In this document: positions 25,688 through 33,727 of the stretch, in pieces
Position numbering within the stretch: position 1 is the stretch's first letter
Layout of the letters: each line of letters opens with the position of its first letter
Assembly: GCA_903827375.1 (NCBI GenBank)
Contig: CAIKHZ010000350.1
Coordinates: forward strand, 1 to 42,250
Source of the DNA: Akkermansiaceae bacterium
GTDB lineage: Bacteria; Verrucomicrobiota; Verrucomicrobiia; Verrucomicrobiales; Akkermansiaceae
Length of the DNA: 42,250 nt
Reading direction: 5' to 3'
Notes under the pieces: generated by a model
Database searches by the model: none
Seen by the model: the letters and a program-made list of their open reading frames with translations, nothing else
What the model was told of the DNA's origin: nothing
Made by a program: the position numbers and the translations under genes

Positions 25688-26467
25688 TCAACCAGTGACA
25701 TCAGTCGTATCCGGCGGTGTGATCGTGCCAGGGGTGCCACCGGGAGGGGCTCCGCCGGGAGGGGGGGTAAAGCCACCACCGCCAGGACCGCCAGGAAGTC
25801 CGCCGATGTAACCGCCACCGCCACCACCACCACCACCACCACCGCCGCCGCCGCCGCCACCAAAGCCGCCGCCGCCGCTATTGCCGCCGCCGCCGCTGTT
25901 GCCGCCGCCACCGCTGTTATTGCCGGAATTGCCAGTGCCACCTGAGCCGCTATTATTTGAGTTACCTGAACCGCCGCTGTTGGCGGAGAGATACGCCTCG
26001 ATGCTTGAGCCGGGGAAGTCCAGAGGATTGCTGGTCACCTTGTCGGTCTCCTTGGGGGGAGCAGGCAGAGCATGTTTGGAGCCGCCCACCCGATCCTCAT
26101 GCTTGGGATCGAGTTTCTTGAGCACGGCTTGCACGGCGGCAAGAGCGTCGGGAGCGACCGCCACGGCACACTGGCCGATGAGGTGCCGGTGTTCCGGAGC
26201 GACGGTTGCGGCGGTCTCGACGATGGCAGCAACAAGCTTCACGTCTGCCTTGGAGGCTTGGATGGCTGCTTTCACCAGCTCACAGGCGCAGGCCGGGGTG
26301 AGGGTGACTTCCTTTTCAACGATTTGAAGGGTGGCGGAAGGATTGGCAGCTATGGCTTGCTTGATCGAGAGGACGTGTTTCACACAATCCACCTTGGCAA
26401 AAGCCGCAGAGGAGGACAGCAGTCCTAGAGCGGCACTTAGCAGGGCGAAGCGAACGGTATTTTTCAT
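25688..26467 (-). CDS. Secreted protein with helical domain and polyglycine tail
   Basis: The 259-residue product has a signal peptide (MKNTVRFALLSAALGLLSSS, then AAFA) and a helical domain (about residues 25-125) with four cysteines (Cys28 and the ACAC and QCA motifs). A Gly/Asn/Ser-rich tail follows (GNSGNNSGGGGNSGGGG), with an uninterrupted polyglycine run, then a Pro/Gly end (PGGAPPGGTPGTITPP). The helical part resembles small exported proteins found beside EPS genes in Verrucomicrobiota, but I cannot name the family. The gene is 59 bp before the barrel gene and probably co-transcribed with it. The polyglycine run is made of GGC/GGT codons only and may vary in length between strains. Confidence 0.82.
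   Translation of the reverse strand: MKNTVRFALLSAALGLLSSSAAFAKVDCVKHVLSIKQAIAANPSATLQIVEKEVTLTPACACELVKAAIQASKADVKLVAAIVETAATVAPEHRHLIGQCAVAVAPDALAAVQAVLKKLDPKHEDRVGGSKHALPAPPKETDKVTSNPLDFPGSSIEAYLSANSGGSGNSNNSGSGGTGNSGNNSGGGGNSGGGGNSGGGGFGGGGGGGGGGGGGGGGGYIGGLPGGPGGGGFTPPPGGAPPGGTPGTITPPDTTDVTG
25812..25920 (-). repeat. GGC/GGT trinucleotide tract encoding polyglycine
   Basis: This coding low-complexity tract is built of GGC and GGT codons on the minus strand (CCG/CCA on the plus strand), broken by Phe, Asn and Ser codons. It encodes the polyglycine part of the secreted Gly-rich protein. Such triplet tracts can change length by slippage without shifting the frame. Confidence 0.85.
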
Positions 26468-26535
26468 GGCAGGGATTGGTATGCGGTTGATTGACTGACG
26501 GAGAACGGGTCAAAGATGACGAGTGTCTCTAAGAC

Positions 26536-26609
26536 TGGAGCGGGCAGCGGGAATCGAACCCGCATGTCTAGCTTGGAAGGCTAGGGCTTTACCACTAAGC
26601 TATGCCCGC
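26536..26609 (-). tRNA. tRNA-Gly (anticodon UCC)
   Basis: On the minus strand the 74-base gene folds as a cloverleaf: acceptor GCGGGCA with TGCCCGC, D arm GCTTAGTGGTAAAGC, anticodon arm CTAGC-CTTCCAA-GCTAG, and T arm GCGGGTTCGATTCCCGC. The anticodon is TCC, which reads GGA and GGG codons. The discriminator is U and the CCA end is encoded (26536-26538). It lies 68 bp before the Gly-rich protein gene on the same strand. Confidence 0.97.
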
Positions 26610-26767
26610 GTCTTCTGAACGAAGGAAACAGGAATTTTATCACTCCCGCAAGTTTTTTTTTGGTTTTTTTAATAAGATTGGGAGGGTGGTTGGCCGATGG
26701 GCGGGCGCTTGGAGGCGATTGGGCTGAATCCGTGAGCCTTGATGGTATGACTGCGGAGTTGGCCTAG

Positions 26768-29700
26768 CTAGGGATTGGACACACTGATGCGCATAAATGC
26801 TTTGGAGTGGCTGCCGATGGGCAGACTGAAGAGGTGGTTTGGCAGAGTGCCTGTGTCGGGGATCGCGATCCAGCTGCCAGGCTGCAGCGTCTGGCTCCAC
26901 TCAGCTCCGTAAGTAATTCCACCGATCCCCGCACGCTGGGTAAAGCTCAGCACGAGATTGCCGCCGGAGATTTGAGGATGTGGCAAAAGTCCGGCGCTAA
27001 TTTGTTTCGGGTTCAAGCCGAATGCAAACTCGAGCAAATTGGGGATGCCGTCATGGTCGAAATCATTGAGATCGGCCCCATCGCCACTATTGGCGGAGCT
27101 ACCGAAATTGGCCTGACGCCAGGATTCCAAGGGTGAGAGCCCATTCGAATCGACCATATTGGTGACCTCCACCCGGGCAAAGCGAGCAGGCGTAATCGCA
27201 GGCAGCTGGTCATCTACGAGCAAGCGCTCCCAGATTGCGTCGATCGATGTGACTGTGGCCGTTCCGGTCAAATCGATCCAGGTGCTGAGGTCAGCGGAAA
27301 ATTTTGCCTTATACTGGACGCCGGGATTGTTGGAGGCTTTGCGGCGGATGAATTCCATCCGCAAGCGGCCGTTGCCCCCGGTGGTGACCACGGGCAAGCC
27401 TGCCGTGCCAGCGGCTCCGGCCACCAGACGCTTGGTGTCGGCCATGTTTGGATCGAGGTTAAAGGCGAATTCCTGAAGGTTTGAAACGCCGTCATAATCG
27501 GGGTCGGCAAGGTCTGCGCCAATCCCACTGTTGGCCGCGCTACCGAAGTGAACCTGGCGCCAAGTTGGCAAGGATTGGCCGAAGGGTGTGTAATTCACGG
27601 TCCGCGACGCCACTGTGGAAAGGTTGTTGATCTCATCTTTGGATTGGACCTCGAGCAAGTTAGCTCCAATCGCTAAAGTCACGCTGGCTGACCATGCGTT
27701 GATGCCGGTGGCTGTGGCCCAAGGGCCGCCATTAAGCCGCCAATAGACTGCGCTGACTCCGACGTTGTCCGCTGCGGTGCCACTCAAGGCCAAGCTGGAG
27801 CTCGTCACGGTCGTGCCGTCAACCGCCGGAGTGGTGACTGCCACCGTGGGCAGGGTGGCATCATAGGTGATGGACCGCGACGCGACGACGGAGAGATTGT
27901 TGGCAGCATCCTTGGATTGGACCTCGAGCAAGTTAGCGCCGGCTGCCAAAGTCACACTGGTTGACCATGAGCTGATACCGGTAGTCGTAGCCCAAGCCCC
28001 ACCGTTAAGCCGCCAGAAAACTGCTGTGACTCCCATATTATCCGCTGCCGTGCCACTGAAGGCCACGCTGGGGTTGGCCACGAACAGGCCGTTACTCACC
28101 GGTGTGGTGACTGTCACGGTTGGGGCGGTCGCGTCCAGCATGACGGTGCGCGATGCAATGAGGGAGATGTTATTGGCAGCGTCTTTGGATTGGACCTCGA
28201 GCAGGTTGGTTCCGGCTGCCAAAGTCACGCTGGCCGACCATGAGGTGGTTCCGCTGGCGGCAACCCAAACATCGCCGTTGAGCCGCCAATAGACAGCCGT
28301 GACTCCGAGGTTGTCTGCTGCGGTGCCACTCAGTGCCAAAGCGGGACTCGACACGAAGATGCCATCACCTGCCGGAGTGGCGATGGCAACCGTCGGAGGA
28401 GTGGCATCATAAGTGACGGTTCTCGACACGATGGTGGACAGATTATTGACCGCGTCTTTGGATTGCACTTCGATCAGGTTGGCCCCGACAGCCAATGGCA
28501 CTGTGGCTGACCACGCCGTAGTACCTCCTGCCAGCGTCCAAGTGCCGCCATTGATCCGCCAGTAAATCGCAGCCAAATTGAAGTCATCAGCCGCCGTACC
28601 TGCGATGGCCAGACTGGCAGTATTCACCGCGCCGCCATCACTGGCCGGGCTGGTGATCGCCACCGTCGGAGGCGTGATGTCAGGCGTGTACGTCAACGTC
28701 TGCGCCGCGATTGTGGAAAGATTGTTAGCTGCATCCTTGGATTGGACCTCAATGGTGTTGACCCCAACGATCAGGTTCGCCGTGCCCGACCACGTGCTGG
28801 TGCCGCTGGCCAGCGTCCAAGCCCCGCCATTGCACCGCCAATAGACGGCAGTCAAATTGTCATCCGCTGCGGTGCCGGCGATGGCTAGACTCGGGAGATT
28901 GACGATGGTGCCAGCGCTTGCTGGTGTGGTGATGGCGACCGTCGGAGGCGTCCCGTCGTACGTGACCGTCCTGACTACCTGGGCAGAGAGCACTCCTTGG
29001 TTGTCATAAACGATGGCTTTGATGTTATTGAGCCCCGGAGTCAACGCCACGGACCGCGACCAAGTGGAGGTGCCAGTGGCTGTCAGCCATGGCAACGTGC
29101 TATTCAGAAGGCAATACACCACGTTCAAATCGTAGGTCCCTTTGGTCGCCGTTCCGCTCACTGTTAGGGCGGGTTTATTCACGTAGGTTCCGTTGGCCGC
29201 TGGGGAAGTGATGGCCACAGTGGGTTTGGTGGCATCCGCCGGGGTATAAGTGACGGAGCGGGTGATCCAGCTGGACTGGTTGCCAGCCGTGTCCACTGCG
29301 ATGGCGGCGACCGTATTGGTTCCGGGCACTAGTGACACGCTACTTGACCAGGAAGTGGTGCCGGTGACCAAGACAGAGGATCCGCCATTCAGTGAAATAT
29401 AGACGCTGGCCACGCTGACGTTATCAGCGGCCGTGCCGCTCACCGCGAGGGTGGGGCTGGTCACGGTGGTGCCGTCAGCGGCTGGCGAGGTGATCGCCAC
29501 GGTAGGCGGGCTTGCGTCCACGATAATGGTCGAAGCCGTGACGTATCCTGTATTATTGCTCTTGCTGACCTCGGCGACGAGATTGTTCGGGTCATAGATC
29601 CAACCGGCATAATACGTCCCGCCGGGAACGTTCAACGGCACAGTCAAGGTCAATGGCGCGGTCGAGTCATCCATGAGAATAAACTCAGAGACCCCGACAG

Positions 29701-31933
29701 CCAGCGACAGCTGGGATTTTTGGCCGATCAGGTAATCGGAAGTGGTGATGGTGGTGTCCGGCGAGAGGTAGAAGTTCACGGCGTAGGGACCGGTGGGCAC
29801 CGATCCCTGATTGCTGACGGAACCATAAACATAGACATTGCCACCCGGCTTCACGACGGCCGGGCCACAGGCACTCGGGTAGCCGGGGCCGACCACCATA
29901 TCGGGCAGCAACAATCCGCCTTGGGTGATGGTGTGAGTGGCAGTAAGCCCACCCGCGACATTGAGGGTAAACACCGCTGTGCGGGGGATGATAGTGGTGT
30001 TAGGTGGAACCGTGAGCGTAAAGGTCAGATTCCCCGTTTGAGGACCTACCACACTGGTGCTGAGCCACGCGGAGTCCTGGCTCCAGGTCCATGTGCTGTT
30101 TGACGTCACCTGAAAGCTAAAGGTCCCACCGGCAGCCAGTACATTTTGGGTCGCTGGAGCCAAGGCCAGCGTGGGTGGAGCGGCTCCAAAGACCACGTTC
30201 ATGGAGGCGGAAGGCGCGCTGGGCACGGTGATTGAGATGCCCGAGGCACTGCCGTCCCACCAATTGGCATTGGGGGTGGTGGCATTGTTAAAGATCCCCT
30301 TGGTGGTTTTAAAAAGGTCGGTATTATCACCCGTATTGGCGTTGTGCTCCAAATCACAGCGGCCATCGGCCTGCATCAGGGCGCACTGGTAATGGTGGGC
30401 CTGGGTCATTTGTTGATCCTCATTTTCGGTGGTGACGGCTTCATCGACGTGCCAGATCATGATCCCCACGTCCGGGCAAAATGCCGACCAGCGGTCGCCG
30501 GCACCGCGGTTCTCGATCATGAAGTACTCGGTGGAAGTGCCCGGTTTTCGAATCCTGTAACCGATGTTGCCGGTGCTCGGCAGCGCCGTGTTGAGAACCG
30601 TCGTCGGCGTCAGTTCCGTGATGGTCGCCCAGCCGGAAAAGTCCTTCAAATAGATGTCGATTGGAGCAGGTGCCTTTTCATTATTCAAGGAAGCACCTGT
30701 GCTCATCAGCGAATGGGTCCCTATGCCCGCAGACGCGCCGTTGTCGGAATTGGAGTCATACAAATCCGGATACTTCTTAAGCATGTGGCCGAGCTCATGA
30801 CAGGTGGTGCCAATGCCTGGCGCGGCATCGGCAATGTCAGTCATTTGATAGTTCAGAATATAGCGGTGAACCCCGGCCGTTCCGACGTCAATAGCGGTCG
30901 GGAAAGAGCCGGAAAACGGCCACAGTCCCTTGGCATACACCCCGGAATCAGCACCCGCAAAGAGCAGACTGGTGGCGATCACGTCATTGAAGAGGTCCAG
31001 CGACAAGGTCGAGAAATCAAAGGCCGCAGCTTTCAAAAGCAGCACTGCGTCGGTTGCCATGAGGTTACCGGTGGCACCGTTGTCGCGCAAGGTCGTGTTG
31101 ACCGGGTAGTCCGAGTAGCTGTAAAAGTTGCGCGGATGTGGCAGCGTGAGGATGGGGGTGACCACCTGCGTCAATGACAGATGGCCGTTGGATTGATCGA
31201 TGTAGTAATCGTGAATCGAACCGATGTTGCCGTCGTCGTTGTAGCCAACTTGGTTGCAAAGGCGGCTCATCTTCGCCTGGGTCGTCGGAAAAGAGACTGG
31301 ATCGACGGCGGGGGTGTTCGGATCGTCGGGAAACTGCACTAAAATGACCAAGCCTACCTTGGTATCAACCGTCGCCCCACCGGCCGGCGTGTGCATCAGC
31401 GGCGGACTTGTGGGAGCCGGAGGAGTCGTGGCATCGCGGCCCCGGCGGTCACCTCGGGCCTTGACCAGAGCCTCCCAGTCAGCCCTGCGGTGAGGGGCGA
31501 TTTTCTCGACGTTCTTTCGACGCTGCTCCGCCACACTTGCTGGGGGCTCAGCCAGATGTGTCGGCAGCCAGTCTGGCGGCGGCTGATCGGCTGCGATGCC
31601 GGAGGACACCAGCGAGAGGCCACCCGCCGCCGCCGCATAATAATAGGTTTGATCCGCCGCGTTAAAGACCACCGTGTAGCCTGCGGCTGTTACGGTCCTT
31701 GCGTAAAACTCATCCCCCAGTACCCGCAGCGCCAGATGGCTGCCGTTCGGCTGCACCCATGCCGTCAGTTTGCCTCCCGCCGGATAAGGTGCCGCCACTG
31801 CTGGCCCGCACCACAAGCTCCAACCCAAAGCGACCAGCAGGGCGGCTCTCCTAGGCCAACCGCTGGCGGCCGCCAGCCTGCGGGCGTTCACCCCCGCTTT
31901 TTTTAACCCCATTGTGATTTGAACAGCTTTCAT
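26768..31933 (-). CDS. Giant secreted M6-like metalloprotease with BACON, CARDB and seven Ig-like repeats
   Basis: The 1721-residue protein has a signal peptide (hydrophobic segment about residues 30-47, cleavage near AVAAP). The M6/immune-inhibitor-A-like catalytic domain (about 185-585) carries zinc motif HELGH at 379-383, followed by KYPDLYD. A BACON-like domain follows (about 590-675, TFSFQVTSNSTWTWSQDSAW). A CARDB-like domain (about 677-805) includes VYGSVSNQGSVPTGPYAVNF. Seven tandem Ig-like repeats of about 92 residues (806-1450) each start PTVAITSPA-like and end VxSRTVTY-like. The C-terminus has two 'DxDxDG..NLxEFAFxLxP' segments separated by beta-rich domains. It should act outside the cell on protein substrates; the repeats probably hold it to polymers or the cell surface. 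It is a single gene. Confidence 0.92.
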   Translation of the reverse strand: MKAVQITMGLKKAGVNARRLAAASGWPRRAALLVALGWSLWCGPAVAAPYPAGGKLTAWVQPNGSHLALRVLGDEFYARTVTAAGYTVVFNAADQTYYYAAAAGGLSLVSSGIAADQPPPDWLPTHLAEPPASVAEQRRKNVEKIAPHRRADWEALVKARGDRRGRDATTPPAPTSPPLMHTPAGGATVDTKVGLVILVQFPDDPNTPAVDPVSFPTTQAKMSRLCNQVGYNDDGNIGSIHDYYIDQSNGHLSLTQVVTPILTLPHPRNFYSYSDYPVNTTLRDNGATGNLMATDAVLLLKAAAFDFSTLSLDLFNDVIATSLLFAGADSGVYAKGLWPFSGSFPTAIDVGTAGVHRYILNYQMTDIADAAPGIGTTCHELGHMLKKYPDLYDSNSDNGASAGIGTHSLMSTGASLNNEKAPAPIDIYLKDFSGWATITELTPTTVLNTALPSTGNIGYRIRKPGTSTEYFMIENRGAGDRWSAFCPDVGIMIWHVDEAVTTENEDQQMTQAHHYQCALMQADGRCDLEHNANTGDNTDLFKTTKGIFNNATTPNANWWDGSASGISITVPSAPSASMNVVFGAAPPTLALAPATQNVLAAGGTFSFQVTSNSTWTWSQDSAWLSTSVVGPQTGNLTFTLTVPPNTTIIPRTAVFTLNVAGGLTATHTITQGGLLLPDMVVGPGYPSACGPAVVKPGGNVYVYGSVSNQGSVPTGPYAVNFYLSPDTTITTSDYLIGQKSQLSLAVGVSEFILMDDSTAPLTLTVPLNVPGGTYYAGWIYDPNNLVAEVSKSNNTGYVTASTIIVDASPPTVAITSPAADGTTVTSPTLAVSGTAADNVSVASVYISLNGGSSVLVTGTTSWSSSVSLVPGTNTVAAIAVDTAGNQSSWITRSVTYTPADATKPTVAITSPAANGTYVNKPALTVSGTATKGTYDLNVVYCLLNSTLPWLTATGTSTWSRSVALTPGLNNIKAIVYDNQGVLSAQVVRTVTYDGTPPTVAITTPASAGTIVNLPSLAIAGTAADDNLTAVYWRCNGGAWTLASGTSTWSGTANLIVGVNTIEVQSKDAANNLSTIAAQTLTYTPDITPPTVAITSPASDGGAVNTASLAIAGTAADDFNLAAIYWRINGGTWTLAGGTTAWSATVPLAVGANLIEVQSKDAVNNLSTIVSRTVTYDATPPTVAIATPAGDGIFVSSPALALSGTAADNLGVTAVYWRLNGDVWVAASGTTSWSASVTLAAGTNLLEVQSKDAANNISLIASRTVMLDATAPTVTVTTPVSNGLFVANPSVAFSGTAADNMGVTAVFWRLNGGAWATTTGISSWSTSVTLAAGANLLEVQSKDAANNLSVVASRSITYDATLPTVAVTTPAVDGTTVTSSSLALSGTAADNVGVSAVYWRLNGGPWATATGINAWSASVTLAIGANLLEVQSKDEINNLSTVASRTVNYTPFGQSLPTWRQVHFGSAANSGIGADLADPDYDGVSNLQEFAFNLDPNMADTKRLVAGAAGTAGLPVVTTGGNGRLRMEFIRRKASNNPGVQYKAKFSADLSTWIDLTGTATVTSIDAIWERLLVDDQLPAITPARFARVEVTNMVDSNGLSPLESWRQANFGSSANSGDGADLNDFDHDGIPNLLEFAFGLNPKQISAGLLPHPQISGGNLVLSFTQRAGIGGITYGAEWSQTLQPGSWIAIPDTGTLPNHLFSLPIGSHSKAFMRISVSNP
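27584..29518 (-). repeat. Seven tandem repeats of about 275 bp encoding Ig-like domains
   Basis: Each unit encodes about 92 residues with the pattern PTVAITSPA...SGTAADN...AVYWRLNGG...TNLLEVQSKDAANNLS...SRTVTY. The four units nearest the C-terminus (27584-28690) are more alike than the two nearest the protease, and long stretches are near identical at DNA level, for example around TTGGATTGGACCTCGAGCAA on the plus strand. This suggests recent duplication or gene conversion. Confidence 0.9.
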
Positions 31934-32225
31934 GGATCTTCCCAGAAAATAGATGATTAGGTAAAAAAAGGCAAATCGCGACCTTCGCGGAAAACAGCAC
32001 CGAAGGGAATACTACACCCATTTGCAAGGATAATTTTCGAGCTGGTTAAAACAGCTACGAATATCAGTATTTAGACTTATCCACATTCAACAATCTCTGA
32101 TATTCTGGGGCCACAGTGAGCATTTTCCACGGTTCGCCGCTACATCTTGGCTTTACTGGCCAATTCACCTCATAGACGCACCGTTCCACGGCCACAGCCG
32201 TGCAGTGAGACTCTCCAGCAGCCGC
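31934..32225. other. Intergenic region upstream of the giant protease gene
   Basis: No gene is seen in these 292 bases. The part next to the protease start (31934-32110) is AT-rich compared with its surroundings and is the likely promoter region for that gene; no convincing -35/-10 pair could be fixed. A small perfect inverted repeat (CGCGA-CCT-TCGCG) lies at 31977-31989. Confidence 0.5.
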
Positions 32226-33422
32226 TCAATTGAACTCGGCGAAAACCATCGTCCCGGCGTTGGTCTGGAGCGTGCTGATTACCGTCACCTCGACGGTTTT
32301 GCCAATAGCTCCGACACCGTGGTTGACCACAATCATGGTGCCGTCAGGCAGATAGCCCACCGCCTGATGCTCGTCCTTGCCGCCTCGCACCAAGGTGATG
32401 CGTACCCGGTCGCCCACGGCCACAGCCGGCTTGAGCGCTTCATCGAGTTCGTAGATGTTGAGCACATCCAAGCCCTGAAGTTTTGCCAACTTTGTTAGAT
32501 TATCGTTGGCAGTCATGATTCTCGCCCCCAGCAGGCGAGCGGTTTCCATCAATCGTTGCGAGACGCTCTCTTCAGCGGCGATGCTGTGGCTATCGTGAAT
32601 GGTGATCTGAATATCCGGGGCATCCTGCATTTTTTGCAAACACTCAAACCCACGCTGACCGCGTTGACGAAGCGCATTGGACGACGCGCTGGCCATTGCC
32701 TGGAGTTCCTCCAACACGAAGCGCGGCACAATGAGCCGCCCATGCAAAAAGCCCGCACGGAAAATCGCCGGAATACGCCCGTCAATGACTGCCTCCGCAT
32801 CCAAAACCACCGGTTGGCCCGAGGCGGCGTCCTGCCGGAAGCGCACATAGGGAATGATGAAGGCAAAGTCGTCGCGGTTGCTGCGCAGCGCCAACACCGC
32901 CCCGATAAACCCCAAACTCGCAAACAACGTCACGTCAAAGGCCAAACGCAACGCGTTGAGCAATAAGTCCGCTCGCCCATCCCCCATCCCTTCCTCGGCG
33001 TGAATCCGCTCCCGAAACGCCAAATCTAGCAAATTGGCGATGTTCACCCGCGTCAGCAACCACGCACACAACAGCCCCACCCCCAGACCAAAGGTGGCCG
33101 TGGAAAACCCCCGCAACGTGAAGCCCTTCATCAGCGACTCCATAAACACAAACAATCCCGCAACCGTCACCCCACCCAGCAATCCAAATCCCACTGACAC
33201 CTCGATGCCCGTGCCCTTGGTGCTCAACGCTATGGCCACTCCCGCCCCCTCACACACCAGCAAATAACAAAGCCGCGCCACATTCACCGAGGGAGTCGAA
33301 GAAAAAAACCGCCTGCTGCCCCAGTGCCGCCAATCCTCCCCCAACCATCGACTCAAACCTCTCCCCGAGCCATTTGCCTCCGGCCTGCACTTGCCTGACC
33401 CAGTCCCGGCTTGCTCGTTCAT
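32226..33422 (-). CDS. YacL-type PIN/TRAM domain membrane protein
   Basis: The 398-residue protein has an N-terminal membrane part with about four TM helices (around residues 48-66, 75-95, 103-122 and 155-180), a PIN-like domain (VLDAEAVIDGRIPAIFRAGF; LIVPRFVLEELQAMA; RIMTANDNLTKLAKLQG) and a C-terminal TRAM domain (GDRVRITLVRGGKDEHQAVG, then YLPDGTMIVV). The acidic residues of PIN nucleases are present (Asp in LDAEAVID, Glu in LEELQ, Asp in TANDN). It matches YacL-type proteins, membrane-bound putative RNases. The start overlaps the stop of the DUF3276 gene by 4 bp, so expression of the two is coupled. A Ser/Gly/Arg-rich N-terminal tail of about 35 residues precedes TM1. Confidence 0.92.
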   Translation of the reverse strand: MNEQAGTGSGKCRPEANGSGRGLSRWLGEDWRHWGSRRFFSSTPSVNVARLCYLLVCEGAGVAIALSTKGTGIEVSVGFGLLGGVTVAGLFVFMESLMKGFTLRGFSTATFGLGVGLLCAWLLTRVNIANLLDLAFRERIHAEEGMGDGRADLLLNALRLAFDVTLFASLGFIGAVLALRSNRDDFAFIIPYVRFRQDAASGQPVVLDAEAVIDGRIPAIFRAGFLHGRLIVPRFVLEELQAMASASSNALRQRGQRGFECLQKMQDAPDIQITIHDSHSIAAEESVSQRLMETARLLGARIMTANDNLTKLAKLQGLDVLNIYELDEALKPAVAVGDRVRITLVRGGKDEHQAVGYLPDGTMIVVNHGVGAIGKTVEVTVISTLQTNAGTMVFAEFN

Positions 33423-33628
33423 GCCTGCTCGTCGGCCGTCGCCTTGATATCGCTCAACGCCGCAATGAAATCCCCAAGAATCTCCGCAGGCACCATGATC
33501 GTGTCGCGATTGCCTCCGACGTCCTCCGTGATCTTGACCACCATCCCACGCTGGTTCTGCTTCAGATCCAGATAAAAGGTCTTGCGATCCGCTAGAATTT
33601 TTTCCGTATGCAATAAGTCGCTGTCCAC
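33419..33628 (-). CDS. DUF3276 / PUR-alpha-like nucleic-acid-binding protein
   Basis: The 69-residue product matches the small bacterial PUR-alpha-like DUF3276 family: KILADRKTFYLDLKQNQRGM gives the beta strands and VKITEDVGGNRDTIMVPAEI then LGDFIAALSDI the following strand and helix. PUR-type folds bind single-stranded DNA or RNA. It is a single PUR repeat, so it would dimerise. The TGA overlaps the ATG of the PIN/TRAM gene (ATGA), suggesting that the two products act together on nucleic acid. The start at 33628 gives the family length. Confidence 0.85.
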   Translation of the reverse strand: MDSDLLHTEKILADRKTFYLDLKQNQRGMVVKITEDVGGNRDTIMVPAEILGDFIAALSDIKATADEQA

Positions 33629-33727
33629 TGGTCTCTCCTAGGTTGTTGTTGCGCCCAAACTGCCCACTTCGACTTGCAAGTCAAGCCTTTTCCTGCCACC
33701 CCTCCAACTTCCCGCCACCTTCCCCTC

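Noticed and set aside
25637..26327. Plus-strand proline/alanine-rich open frames opposite the Gly-rich gene
   Set aside because: They are the complement of the GGC/GGT tract and have no start context or domain.
26468..26609. tRNA-Gly placed directly before a polyglycine protein gene as a functional codon-supply link
   Set aside because: The anticodon UCC reads GGA/GGG, while the polyglycine tract uses GGC/GGT, so the match is probably coincidence.
27584..29518. Regular DNA repeats that could be mistaken for a CRISPR-like or satellite array
   Set aside because: The period is about 275 bp, the frame is continuous and the units encode Ig-like domains of one protein.
30344..31177. Plus-strand open frame (277 codons) opposite the M6-like protease
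   Set aside because: The opposite frame encodes the conserved HELGH catalytic domain; the plus-strand product is low in recognisable structure.
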